The notes beneath the pieces were generated by a model. That model did not search any database and was not told where the DNA came from. It was given only the letters and a program-made list of their open reading frames with translations. From NCBI GenBank assembly GCA_024449915.1, contig JAMZAV010003075.1, positions 1-64,000 on the forward strand: DNA of 64,000 nucleotides, written 5' to 3'. This DNA comes from Sweltsa coloradensis. Its lineage: Eukaryota; Arthropoda; Insecta; Plecoptera; Chloroperlidae. Both the position numbers and the translations under genes were made by a program. This document shows positions 14,501 to 26,500 of this stretch, piece by piece; position 1 is the first letter of the stretch, and each line of letters begins with the position of its first letter.

Positions 14501-17500
14501 AGCGGCAGGCGGGACTGACTACAAGGGGGAATTGCGAACACTGATCCACACCGCTCTTGTGATTAGTACAAACTTGGGGCAAAAATTTCACCAATTTTTA
14601 AATTTCAAACCAGTTTCAATCACAACTGTTCTGGTTAACCAAAGTTATCCTGAAATAAGACAAAATACTTAGGTATTTACTGTCAAGGACTAAGGAGTAA
14701 ACATTATATACCAATATACAACAAATTGGTTTAAAAAGTTGGTTTCAGATTCAGACCCATTGTTGGCATTGTTCAGTTCAAATTAACCATATGTCTCCTG
14801 CCAACCTTGATACATAATTACTAATAAGTTCACTTTTCTTTTCTTAACATCTTCAAGAATTACAACAATTTCAATTATTGATTTAAAAACATGTTAATTT
14901 TTAAAAGCAAATTGCGTTATTTTTACAATATTTTTTCCGTGTGTTATTTTCCAAATTGGTGATCATGGTACACTGACAAGGGTAGGGCCTACTGCAATCC
15001 CTCAGCTATGAGATTCATAACTGACACAGTTTATACAACACATAATAATAATAAATAATAAAAAATAGTAAAATAATAATTTTTATTGGACATTAGAAAA
15101 TATATAGGCTACAGTACTATTTACTAATAAAAACATTTTCCACCGTCTGAATGACTGAACTTATATTTAGGCAATACTATACCTACCATAATTAACAAAT
15201 GAACATGGTACCATGGAAAGCCTACCTCATTGAGTAGATCAACGTGACCCCATCTGACTAGCGCTATGGTGAGAAGATCAAAGATGGCTGTGGCGTTGTC
15301 GTACGCATGAATACGAGCATCTTTAAACTCGGGTGACTGACTGAGCACGGCATCTCGGCCTGCCATTGCCTCGCTGAAAAGCGAGAATAACATCCTTGGT
15401 AGGTCATTGGCAGAACTTTGCAATACCCTTAGCTACAATATCTATGTAAATTGACATATATCATCATATACCCCTACTGTTCCCTACCAGTACCACCCTT
15501 AACTTTGGGAAAAAACTTAAGGTTGTATTTAATACCTTTTGCTTTTTTTTTTTTGCTTTTGCCTTTTGCTTAATAAAATTTTATGACAATGTCAATGTGT
15601 TATAAGAGTCCTCAACAAAACATTTGTACAAAAACATCAATTTTATCACCCCCACCCCCAATAATTAAACTTTGTGGCAAACACTGCATAGTAAGTTACG
15701 GTGTTACCACCATGAAATCTGGCATGGTGGCAAATAAAAATACAATAAATATTCCGTTGACAGGCGAACAATATTTCACCCCTAGTGCCCTCTTCCATCC
15801 CTTAAAATTATAATTGGTATTAGGTCGTATTCAATCATCATTATCTTCTTCTTCTTCTCCTCGAATGCCCACATTTGGCCTATCATGCCATCATGCTTGA
15901 TCTAGTCAACCAGTAGAGACGAGCCTCCCGTTCCTCCTTCTTTATGCTGTTAGGCATTGCGTCACTCATTTGCCAGACTGGCACAAGTGTACAGATGTCG
16001 TCTGTCATGTTCACCATCTCCGCACAATCTGCAGGTACTGGCTTCAAACACACCTATTCGGTGCAGATGCTTCCCTCCCTAGCAGGTCATGTTGTGTCTT
16101 TTACCTGAACTGTGCTGTTTCTGTTCGTCTATCATATATTTTGTTGGGTTTTTTTTCTTGGCTGTGTGGTGTACTCCTGCCATGGTTTGTCTTGTCCCTT
16201 TTCGACCCATTCTTGTCTAGTATTCTTGGAAGCTGCAGCATTTATATGGGTTTAACTGAGCTGTAAGTTAACGGTTTGCTCTGTTGTAGCATTTTGCTAC
16301 CTTGCTTCTAAGCTAAGAAGTCCACTTTCTCATTGCCATGTGTGATGGTATCCACTGTAGCTTAATTACTTTGTTTGCATTGTGCAGTCTTAGGATTTGT
16401 AGTTTGCACTGCCTTACCACAGAATCCATGAATCCAATGAATTTATGACTAGCAAAACGCTTAAGTCCCGTCGCGTTGATGGATGAGCTTTTTTAAAGTT
16501 TTTAGTATGCGTGGGATCTCTTTACTTCTTCAAGTTCCATTGCAAAATTATTTTTGTTTAAATTAGAATAATTTTTATAAAGTAGTGCTGATTGCTATGG
16601 TAATTAGAAAGTCAAATATCTGTAGGCCCAAAGATTGTTTTATGAACGCATTGTAGGTGATTGTTGTCAAGTTTCTATACCTAGATACTTGCTCATTGTT
16701 ATACACTTCAAAAAACTCATATTAAAACCTTTATTTCTATGGATTCTGCATAACTTTTTCAACTTTTTCTTTCAAAAGTAGGGTTGCCGTTCGATACGAA
16801 TTTCAGTATCGATAATCGGACCAGTTAAATCGATTATCGATCGCTATAATCGATTTAAAAAAATATCGATCGATAATCGATAATCGAATCAAAATTAGGC
16901 CTAAACTTGCTCGTATACCGACGCGGACCGTGGACCTTTTGCGAGTGCATCCTTTTGTTCCTTCTATTTGCTCAGAACAGGGTTTTCACGCCCCGTCTTT
17001 CACGAGCTCCCCCTCCCCCCCCCCACGCGTCTAGCCGGCGCGACAAAAGCGAGCTAAGTGGAGTAGACAGACCGCGCTATGCTACCCGGCTCGAGTGTTG
17101 TCTTTGTGAAGGTCGTTCTTCTTGGAAATCGTGGTTCTGTGAAGTTTCATTTCAGCTTTTGTTGAGATTGTCGTTCATTCATTTACGAGATATTATCAGT
17201 TTAACTATTCAATGCTCCGATATTTATTACGTGACGCGATGAATATTTATAGACATTAGTTTGGAAGACAACGTAATATTGGTGTGAGAGAACTGATAAG
17301 ATGATATTATCGTAGCACTACGGAAAGAAGAAAAGCGATTACGAGTTGGCGTGGAATGGGGAGGAATGCATCTCGATAAAATACTTGTTGACCTTGCTTG
17401 GCCGTGACGCGCCGAGGTTGTGCAATCAGCGCCTGATCGGCGCGGGAATGCAGCCGCCTGCCGCCCGAGCCGAGCCGGCCCGTAACACACACGCGTCATG

Positions 17501-20500
17501 CTGGTGGCCTATACTGCACAGTGCAGGCGCTTCGTACTTCACGCCTTACGAGTGTTGTAGATCTCGCAGTGGACGCATTTTTCACGGAATAAAGCCATTA
17601 ATGTCTTGACTGGTACTATTTTATGAAGTTCTGCAGAGCGGGCGGTAAATTACAAAATTTCGGGCGGGAGAGCTATTCGATTATCGAAATATCGATAATC
17701 AATTCTGGAAGACTGAATCGATTATCGATCGTTTCGGGAAATAATCGTATCGATCGATATATCGATTATCAAACGGCAACCCTATTCAAGAGGTACTAAG
17801 CACCATAACCTTAATGTCCATGTAAAATATGAACGTTTTAGCCCCAACCGTTGGGTCAGAATCGGCCCAAATATTGCGCTAAAAATTTAAATAAAAAAAT
17901 CGTAAAAGTACGATATTCATGAGAAATACTGTTTTGATTGTACCCAAAAACGTGGCAGTTTAAGGCTATTCCACCGCCAGTAGGGACAAGTTTTCTCACT
18001 TGAACGCGCTGCCGTCGACTTTTTACCCGTGTTGGTGCTATCTGTTGACGACTTATTAAACTATTACAGTTCAGAGTAGTTCAGGGTTGTCATGGAAGAT
18101 GCCGCTAGGCGCTGCCTCGTGCGCTCATTGGTCGTGACGGTTCGTAGGGCGGTACCTATCTTTTGTGCGCGCATTTTGAACCACAGGACGCATCACTTCA
18201 TTGAAAGAATGACACACAACTGGTTGACAACAACGATTAGCGAAGGCACAGCTACAAGAGCTCAGTTAAAATCCCAAGAGTCGCCCATAAATTATCTACT
18301 GACTCGGTGAATCCAATCACTGGCAGACTGACCGGCAGTGGTTGTGTGAGATCAGTTCGCACTAGAGTTTCAGATTGTCATTTATAATAACCAGTCTCCA
18401 GAGGCGCAACATTCTGCGAAATTGTCTTCACAATTGCCTGTTCGACAAATTTATATTGCATAAAAGGATTGAGTGTTCTTAGTAGGGATGAAGAAAGTGA
18501 AACCCGACTTTTTTACGACCCGGGTAACCGTTCACAATACCGGTGGGTTACCCGGGTAATAACACAAAAAATCGAGTGGGGTGTCTAATTGACCGCTTAA
18601 AAACAACCTCGTCAATAACCGTAATAACCAAGATGCGATGTAGGCTTAGTTCTTGAAATTATAAAATGTTATATGAACCTTAGCTATCTGTTATTTACGA
18701 TTGGGCTCATAGAGCAGTAGAAACATGGAGTACTTTAAACTACCGGGACACCTTCAATTTTATTTTTAAAAAATTCAAAATTTGACTTTTATGTCACCAT
18801 ATCCACATATAAACATAATTATGACGAAATAAATACTTTTGGGGAACTTGCACCCAGCGTCTGGAACAGCCTTAAGTTCAGAGATTTCGAAGGTCCCCTC
18901 CAATTTTCATCAAGATCGCATATGCCGTTCGCCGGGTAGGCTAGCATGCAAACAAACAGAAAAAGAAAGAAAAAAGAAAACATTGGAGCTAAATTTTTTG
19001 AGGGGTCAGTGAAATTGAAGTCTTTGATTTGCTCATCCAATTACATATTAAAATTATCCAATAAAATTATGCTTTTAAGCATGTTTCGGTTTAATCAACC
19101 TAATATCACATGTTTCTTCTACCCCCACCCCTTGTAGTGATTTTTTTTAAAAATATGGTACTAGTCTTTTTCCGCGGAGCCCATGAACGCATCTCCCTCC
19201 CGCCGCACGTCACGTAACAATGTATTGCGCAACGTTGTGTCGTCGTCTGTTTTGTACCATCGGCGTCTAGTGTGAAGATGGAGGGACAATGGACATGTGC
19301 TTCACTGTTCTGCCATGCCCAAAAACACAACGAGAACAAACGTTTGAACGGTCGAATGAGGAATTGATTCTTCTAATTTCCAATCGATGCAGACAGGAAT
19401 CAACTAATTGATTTTGCTATGTTATCCCTAATACAGACATAGGTCTAATACCAATGATGGCAAAATATGCACAGCTACTCTAAAATTGTTTAATCTTTTT
19501 AATATGTACATACCTGATAAGCAGAAGCAAAATTATTTCTTCATTTTCATTTCGTGGAATGAACAAATTAAAACCAGTGTATTTCTTCGGTTTCCATGGG
19601 CTGTCAAAACTACTGGCATTTGTTGCCCTCTTTGAGACTGTTTCCAATGGCTTGTCTGGAGGAGTATACAATGTACCGCTTACACCTCTAAGCAAAACTT
19701 CTGCTAGCTGCCGAGTGAGGGTCAGTCGTAAGCTTTGTGTAGCACTCGATTCAACAGCACTCAGCATGGTTCTAGAATCAGATTAATCGCACGTACATCC
19801 AGGGGTAGGTAATACACTGAAAGGCCAAATAAACTCCCATATTACACTCACATGTTTACTTTCTACTTAGGCCTAGAAGCCTGATTATAACATGTTTTGT
19901 TCATTATGAACTACAGTTACACTTTTCAAAATTTTAAAATTAGGCCTACCGGTAATAAAATATAAATAGATTTTGCAAATTTGGATTTTGCTAGTCGTTA
20001 ATTAATTAATTAGCCCATGTGATTTTTTCTAGATGATTAATAAAAAAAATATAGATAATCTACGGATCTAGGGCCATCCATAAAATATGCTTTTAGACAA
20101 CTATGTAAGGTTTAATAGACGTCGGGTGCTTCCTGGCCTAATGAACAGCTATTTACCAACTGTCAATATAATGGGTCGTATTCCTTCTACCACAAGATTT
20201 GAGATAGTATGTTTAGTTTGAAAAAGCGGGACAATTAGGCGTCCCGGCAACGACACCACCTCCAAAAAGGTACTTTATCCGCCCCGCTAATTGGGAATAG
20301 AACCGCTACCGTGACTTCAACTTTAAACATGTGTATAACTTTTTTTGTGCTCCGGACCTGGGGACAGCACTAAAGGTCCTTGAGCACGACACACCTGTAT
20401 TTACCTGTAACGAGACACTGCTGACTGCAACTTTCCAGCCTGTATGTGTAGAATGGGCGCTCGCTGTAGGGCTGTCTCTAAAATAGGGCCAATGTGGCGT

Positions 20501-23500
20501 TCTGGGTTTGGTGGCTGCGGTGAATACGATCCTACACAAAAATACATTAAAATACTATAAGTAAAATATCTTAAATTTTACTTAATATAACTACAATTTA
20601 CTGCTGCACAACAATCTAGTCAATCTAGTTATTTTTAATTCCCTATGTTTCTTACATCTAAAAAAGAGTACTTTTGCCATTACTTGTGATGCCACTTAAC
20701 AAGAGGAGTCAAGTGTGGCAGTTTTTTGGATTCAAAGTAGATGATGACAAAAAAGTCACAAGTGAAAAACAAGTCGAGCTCACGCTATCTCTCTCTCATG
20801 GTGTGACCTTTGCAGGCATGTACTGTAAAAGCATGAACAAAGTGGCACCCCGTCTACAAGTGCTGACTGTTGAGTCTTGCCTAGGCAGGCCACATGGCAA
20901 TGAATATCAAGCATTTACATGCAATTTAAATCAATTTTACCATGTCTTAGTCAAACAAATCAAACCAGCATGCCCGAACCTGTATTTGTGTATGTATTCT
21001 GTTGTTGTTGAAGCTTATCCTGCTCTTGTAGATATAACAGTGTGAGATCTCCAGCCAACTCGAAGCATTGAATTCGTTGTTCCTCCCACTCAGCTTGCTT
21101 GAACTTGGATGAGGAGGGTGGTGGTACCTTCTCGAGGCACATACCTATCAGCACATAGTAAAATATCATTAAGTGGTTTTGGAAAATCGCCTTTTGTAAT
21201 GTACAGTATGTAGGCTACCTACATATATATCTATCTGACTCCTGTTTCCAACTTAAGTTAGGTCAGGGGGTGGCTATAGCCACCAATTTTCTAGGGCATT
21301 TTATGAGTTGTTAACACCGGCTTGCCAGGCCTGTCATGTCCTCTTCAGGTTCACTCGCACTTCTTCCACCAGTTCACGCCATCCACTTCTGTCTTCCCAC
21401 AGTTTCCTTGCTTCGACTTCTTCCCACTTCTCACCTCTTTCCTGTATATCATTTCTTATTTGATCTTTCCACTTCTCTCTTGGTCTACCGACTCGTCTTT
21501 TAACTTTGTCCCCACTTTCAAATTCTGTCCTTGGAATTCTTTCTTCTCCCATTCTTCTGACATGTCCATACCATCTCAACCTTTCTCGTCCAATTTTGAA
21601 TAATAGCTTCTCAACTCCAACTTTTGTCCTGATTTCTTGGCTTCTAATTTTGTCTAACTTCGATATTCCGGCTATGCTTCTTACAAACTTCATTTCAGCT
21701 GCTTGAATCCTACTTGCATCTACGGCTCCTAGTGTCCCCGGTCACTGAAGCATATGTAAGGATGGGTAGATAGTATACCCTTTTACAATAACACCTTGCA
21801 TTCATTAGGGAAATCCTCGTTCCAAAGTAAAATTCCTTACTTGCTGATAAAAGGATTCCGCCTGGGCCACCCTTTTACTGATCTCACTTCCCATCTTTGC
21901 CTCCTTTGTGATAATGCTACCTACGTACGCAAACTCTTCTGCCTCTTCCAGTTCCTCATTTCCAATTTTAAATTTTCTCTCTAGTTACTTTACTTGTTCC
22001 TTTCTTTTCTAGATTTTTTCCATCACAATAGTTTCACTTTTTCCTACACTGATCTTTAGTCCAAATTCTTCTGTTACAAGATCCCACTTCTTCACTTTTG
22101 TCTGCACTTCTTCAGCTGTCTCTCCCCACACTAGGATGTCATCCGCATAAATCATTGTCCTTGTGCCAGTTCCATCTCTGGTTCCACCTTATTTAATATT
22201 TTGTCATTACTATTGAGAATAGTAATGGGGATATTACACTGCCTTGCCTTAGGCCAGATTAGTGTTTAAACCACTCAGTATTTCCATGGTTTGTTTGAAC
22301 ACAACATGTGCATTGTTGGTACATACTTTTTATTTTTCGATCATGCCGGGTTAACACCCTTTTTTTTTAGGCAACCCCATATTTTCCCCCTTGGGGGCAT
22401 GCATCATAGGTTTTTTTCTAGTCTAAAAATACTGGTCACTTTTTGTCCTGCCTCCCATCTATTTTTCCATGATTTTTTTCTAACTGCGAATATCAAATAA
22501 GTGGTTGACCTTCCCCTCCAAAACCCATACTGCTTTTCCCTTAGCTGTGGTTCTATTATTTCATTTAATCTTGCTTGTATCATTCTTTCATATATCTTAG
22601 CTCCTTGGCTCATTAGGGTGATGCCTCTGTAGTTTTTTACTTCCTTCCTGTCACCCTTTTTATAAAGTGGGACAATCACTCCCTTCCGCCAGTCCTCGGG
22701 AACTGTTTTTTTGTTGCCAGGCTGCTTTTACCACACGGTGCATCCATTCACACCCTACTGGTCCTGCTGCTTTGATCATCTCTATATATACTTCATCCAC
22801 CCCTGCTGCTCTTCCATTTTTCATACAGCCTATAGCATGCCTTACTTCTTCTATCGTTACTTCTCCCTCCTCTTCTTCATGATCTTCTTTCAATATTTCC
22901 ACAGTAGGGTTGTTTGATCACTTCATCACAGCCACGAGTGTTGGGGTCATTGAGTAGGTTGTAGAAATGCTTTTTCCACAAGGCTTGTATTTCATTTGGT
23001 TCTTGTGTTAGTTTACCGTCGTCGTTTTTAAGGTAATTTGGACGCTCACTATCTGTACGTTTATTTTTTATCATACCGTACAACATCTTTTTGTTCCCTT
23101 CAAAGTCAACTTTCACCTACATAATATTAAATATTAATTTAATATAGTAAGTAGGGTAAGTAAGCATTTTATTCATTGGACAAATACATGGTATCAGTAT
23201 AACACAACTCTCTGTAAAGAGGGACAGTGCAATGAATAATTTTAATTTTAATTCTAATAACTAATAATATTTTATTTATATCTAGGATGAACGTACAAAA
23301 AATGAAATATAACTGAGCTAGGCCTCAAACTCTGTAATATAATAATTGATTGATGAATAGATAGGTAGGTATTTCTATCACATTACATTTCATGCAGAGA
23401 GATATTCATTGAGTGAGTAGAAACTTTTGGATTTTAAAAATGATTTGATGCTGGACTTAAAAGTTGAAATGGAGAGACAGGTTCTTGTATTGTTAGGTAG

Positions 23501-26500
23501 ATAGCTTGTTATATAGAGTTAGGCTAGATATTGTGAACCTTTTGAGAATAGGGTTAGTTTATGGTTGGGAATGTGAATTTGTAGATTTGCTCTGAATATG
23601 AATTACAATAAAGATTATTATTACTAACACAATGTAGCTTTGGATGTTGTAAGATTTCAATAGACCATTTTCAGAATAAACTGCGCAGTGCGCATGCGCG
23701 CTCCATTGCAAAGCATTTTGGGAGAAAGATAATTTCATGCTAAATGTCATATGCTTGGGATTGTGGCACACTGCACTGACTGTGTTGGAAACTCAGTACG
23801 GTATGTCACACACCCGAGCATATGGCATTTAGCGTGTAAATACAATTTCTCCCGTAATGCTTTGTGCGCGCCATATAGATGGCGCTAGTAATTTTGAAAA
23901 TCGGCTATTTCATTAAACGGGAAACACTCCTGTATGCGTAGGCCTAAGTGATTAAATAAGGAAATCAATCCAGAAATTAAAAAGTACTATCTAGATACCC
24001 TGATATATCTATTCAGATCTTTAATGCACCAACAATCCAGATGCTAGCACCCAACTGACAATTGGGAGTCCCGGGTTTGATACCCCGCTGTTCTGGATTG
24101 ATAAACAACCAGTTCGTATGGCACGAACTGGTTGATTGATTGAAATAGAAGTATCCTGGTTCACTTCCAAGCTTCAACCCATAACTTTGTCCATCGGGCA
24201 ACGTGTTGTTGTCAGTTGGGAAGGGGACACAGGTTTACTGCAGACCTACGGTATTGTTCTGAGGAGGCAGCCGACAGGTACTTTTATAAATTTTTCCCAA
24301 TTGTGTCAATAGCTCATTTTCGTGAAAGGCGACACAAATCCTCGTTTTCCACCATCAATGTACAAGACTAACATCCAAGTCCAATATGAGTTTGGTCAGG
24401 GGTGATGTATCACCAGGTAGGCTTAGGCTATGGACTGTTACAGGGTTTCCACTTATTATTTAGAATCAATTTCCTTGACTTTTCCAGGTTTTCCAGGTCT
24501 AGTTTTGCTTAATTCCAGGTGTGATACATGCCAAAATATAGCTTAAGCAAACGCAGCACCCCCTCGATACGCTCTAAAATTCTAAGTAAACCGGGACTAT
24601 TTTTCCGTACTTCATAATTGATATTTTAAATTTCCTGACTTTGGAGTCGGGAAAACATTTTCATAAATTTGGTGAAAATATACATTTTTTTAGTAAACCG
24701 AATAAGCCTACATTTAAATAAATTCCCATATTCCCGGCAGCTTGAATAAAAGAGCAGGCCAGAGTAGGTAGTTTTAGCTCCTTGAAAAGCTCTCTACAAG
24801 TACGTACATGCCTCCTGCTCTGGAAACACCAGCTAAAAGACCCTTGACACGAGCAATTAATTGCTAGCAATGATTGCTGAAAAGTTGAGCAGAGTCCTAC
24901 TTTTGGCAATTATTGCTAGCAATTTTTCAGAAGGCGTGTAAATGCGTTATAGGTAGAGGTCCTAACAGTGGTTTTATTTTGTAGTGAATTTCGTTTTTAA
25001 AATTTAAAATTTTGATGTTATTGGTTTAAAGCTGTATTTAAGCGGTTTTTATCTATATTCACCAATTTATATGAGTGTAATATTCGTTCACGGCTCGCAT
25101 ATCATTCTAGCCACAAAAGGAACAAGTTTGAATGTACTTATGTTCAGACTGGTGTAATTTACTACAAGTAAATTCATCATTTTTTCTAGACTTTATTTTA
25201 TAAAAACTTCGTTTGGTTGAACTATACTGCATAAAATATTAAAAATTACACCGTAATTTAATAATAATTCCCATTTTTAGTGCTTTTCGTCGTTAAAAAC
25301 ATTTATTTTGCGAAATTCGGTGTTATTAACAAAATTTACACCTATTTTGGTGTTTGGCGGTGATTCAATTTTGGCATTTTCTGGTTTAGATTTGATCAAT
25401 TCATGCTCATTATATGAAATTAAATGGTTAGCACATATTTGGGTTTTATCGTCAGTCACGAATTTCAAGGGGCTCTATAGGAAATGTGTGTATCCAACTT
25501 GGAGTCAATTAATTGCGGCAATGCATTGCTAGCAACTAATTGCTCGTGTAAAGGGCCTTTAAGATGAGGACTGCTCTCTTTTGGAGGATGAATATTCTAG
25601 TGGCTTGGGGGGATGCACCCCCAAAAAAAAGCCATATGATAAGAAGTTGTGAACATGAGCAAAGTAAACCATTTTAAGTAGGCCTATGGGGATGAACTAG
25701 TTCTTGCTATAGCTACAAATATTACCTTTAATGGCATATGACTCTGCTACAATTCTGAGACTTCGACTCGGTAACTGCTTTTCTGTGAGGGTTTGCAGCT
25801 CGGCCTGAATGTAATAATTTAATGCTTCTTGATATAAGCCCATTGCATAGTGAACTTTTCCAAGCAATAAGTTTGAATCCAGCATCACTCCAGCCTTCTT
25901 TCCTTGTTCACTTGCCGACAGAAGCAAAACTCGCTTCGCTTCAGCCAAACCAGAACGAGCCTTGCCAACATTTGTATCAATTGGTGGATATTCTTCAAGA
26001 TAGAGCTCGAGCTTTCCTTCACCAATCAAAAAGTTGGAGAGTATTTCTGTGAAAAAATAGATGAAAAAATAATATTTTATTTCAAATACCCTACCAGAAT
26101 CAGTAGTCGAATTTCTTGGGTTGTGAACATCTAAGCACAGTTTTCTAGTTCTGCTTGACTCAGTAGTCACCAGTCGGTAGGGATGGGCAAAAGCATATAG
26201 GCCTAGGACATAGACAGGACTACGGTACTTTAATAAACGTAGGCAGGCGCGGACTGGCAGGGGGTGCTGGGGTGCGATCGCACCCCGGGCTTTTGACATT
26301 CCGGGCCCCTGTGGAACATTTGTTCACACTACACTTTCAGTTTCAGACAAAATATATATGATTGTATATTTGTTTACTGCGAAAAAGAGTTGCCGAACAA
26401 AATACATTAGATAATATTAACGACGACTCATGGGGTGCCTTAGGCAGCTCTTCAAAAGAGAATGGTTGTTCAGTGTTCTCACTTTTCAGTTTTCAGTAGG

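Larger units (their letters stand above)
16448..19040 (-). mobile_element. Helitron-like copy, subfamily 2, broken by two insertions
   Basis: In minus orientation the 5' tip TTGGATGAGCAAATC is at 19040 and the 3' end with GCGTTTTGCTAGT is at 16448. Three host pieces (19040-18872, 17963-17785, 16778-16448) line up with the uninterrupted copies at 40921 and 49765. The gaps are filled by a TTAA-flanked element and a hAT. Confidence 0.7.

Noticed and set aside
18092..18310. A 72-codon transposase remnant in the TTAA element
   Set aside because: No motif of any transposase could be recognised.
20306..20539. A 77-codon minus-strand protein
   Set aside because: It overlaps TTC7 exon 4 in another frame; the family similarity and splice sites support the other frame.
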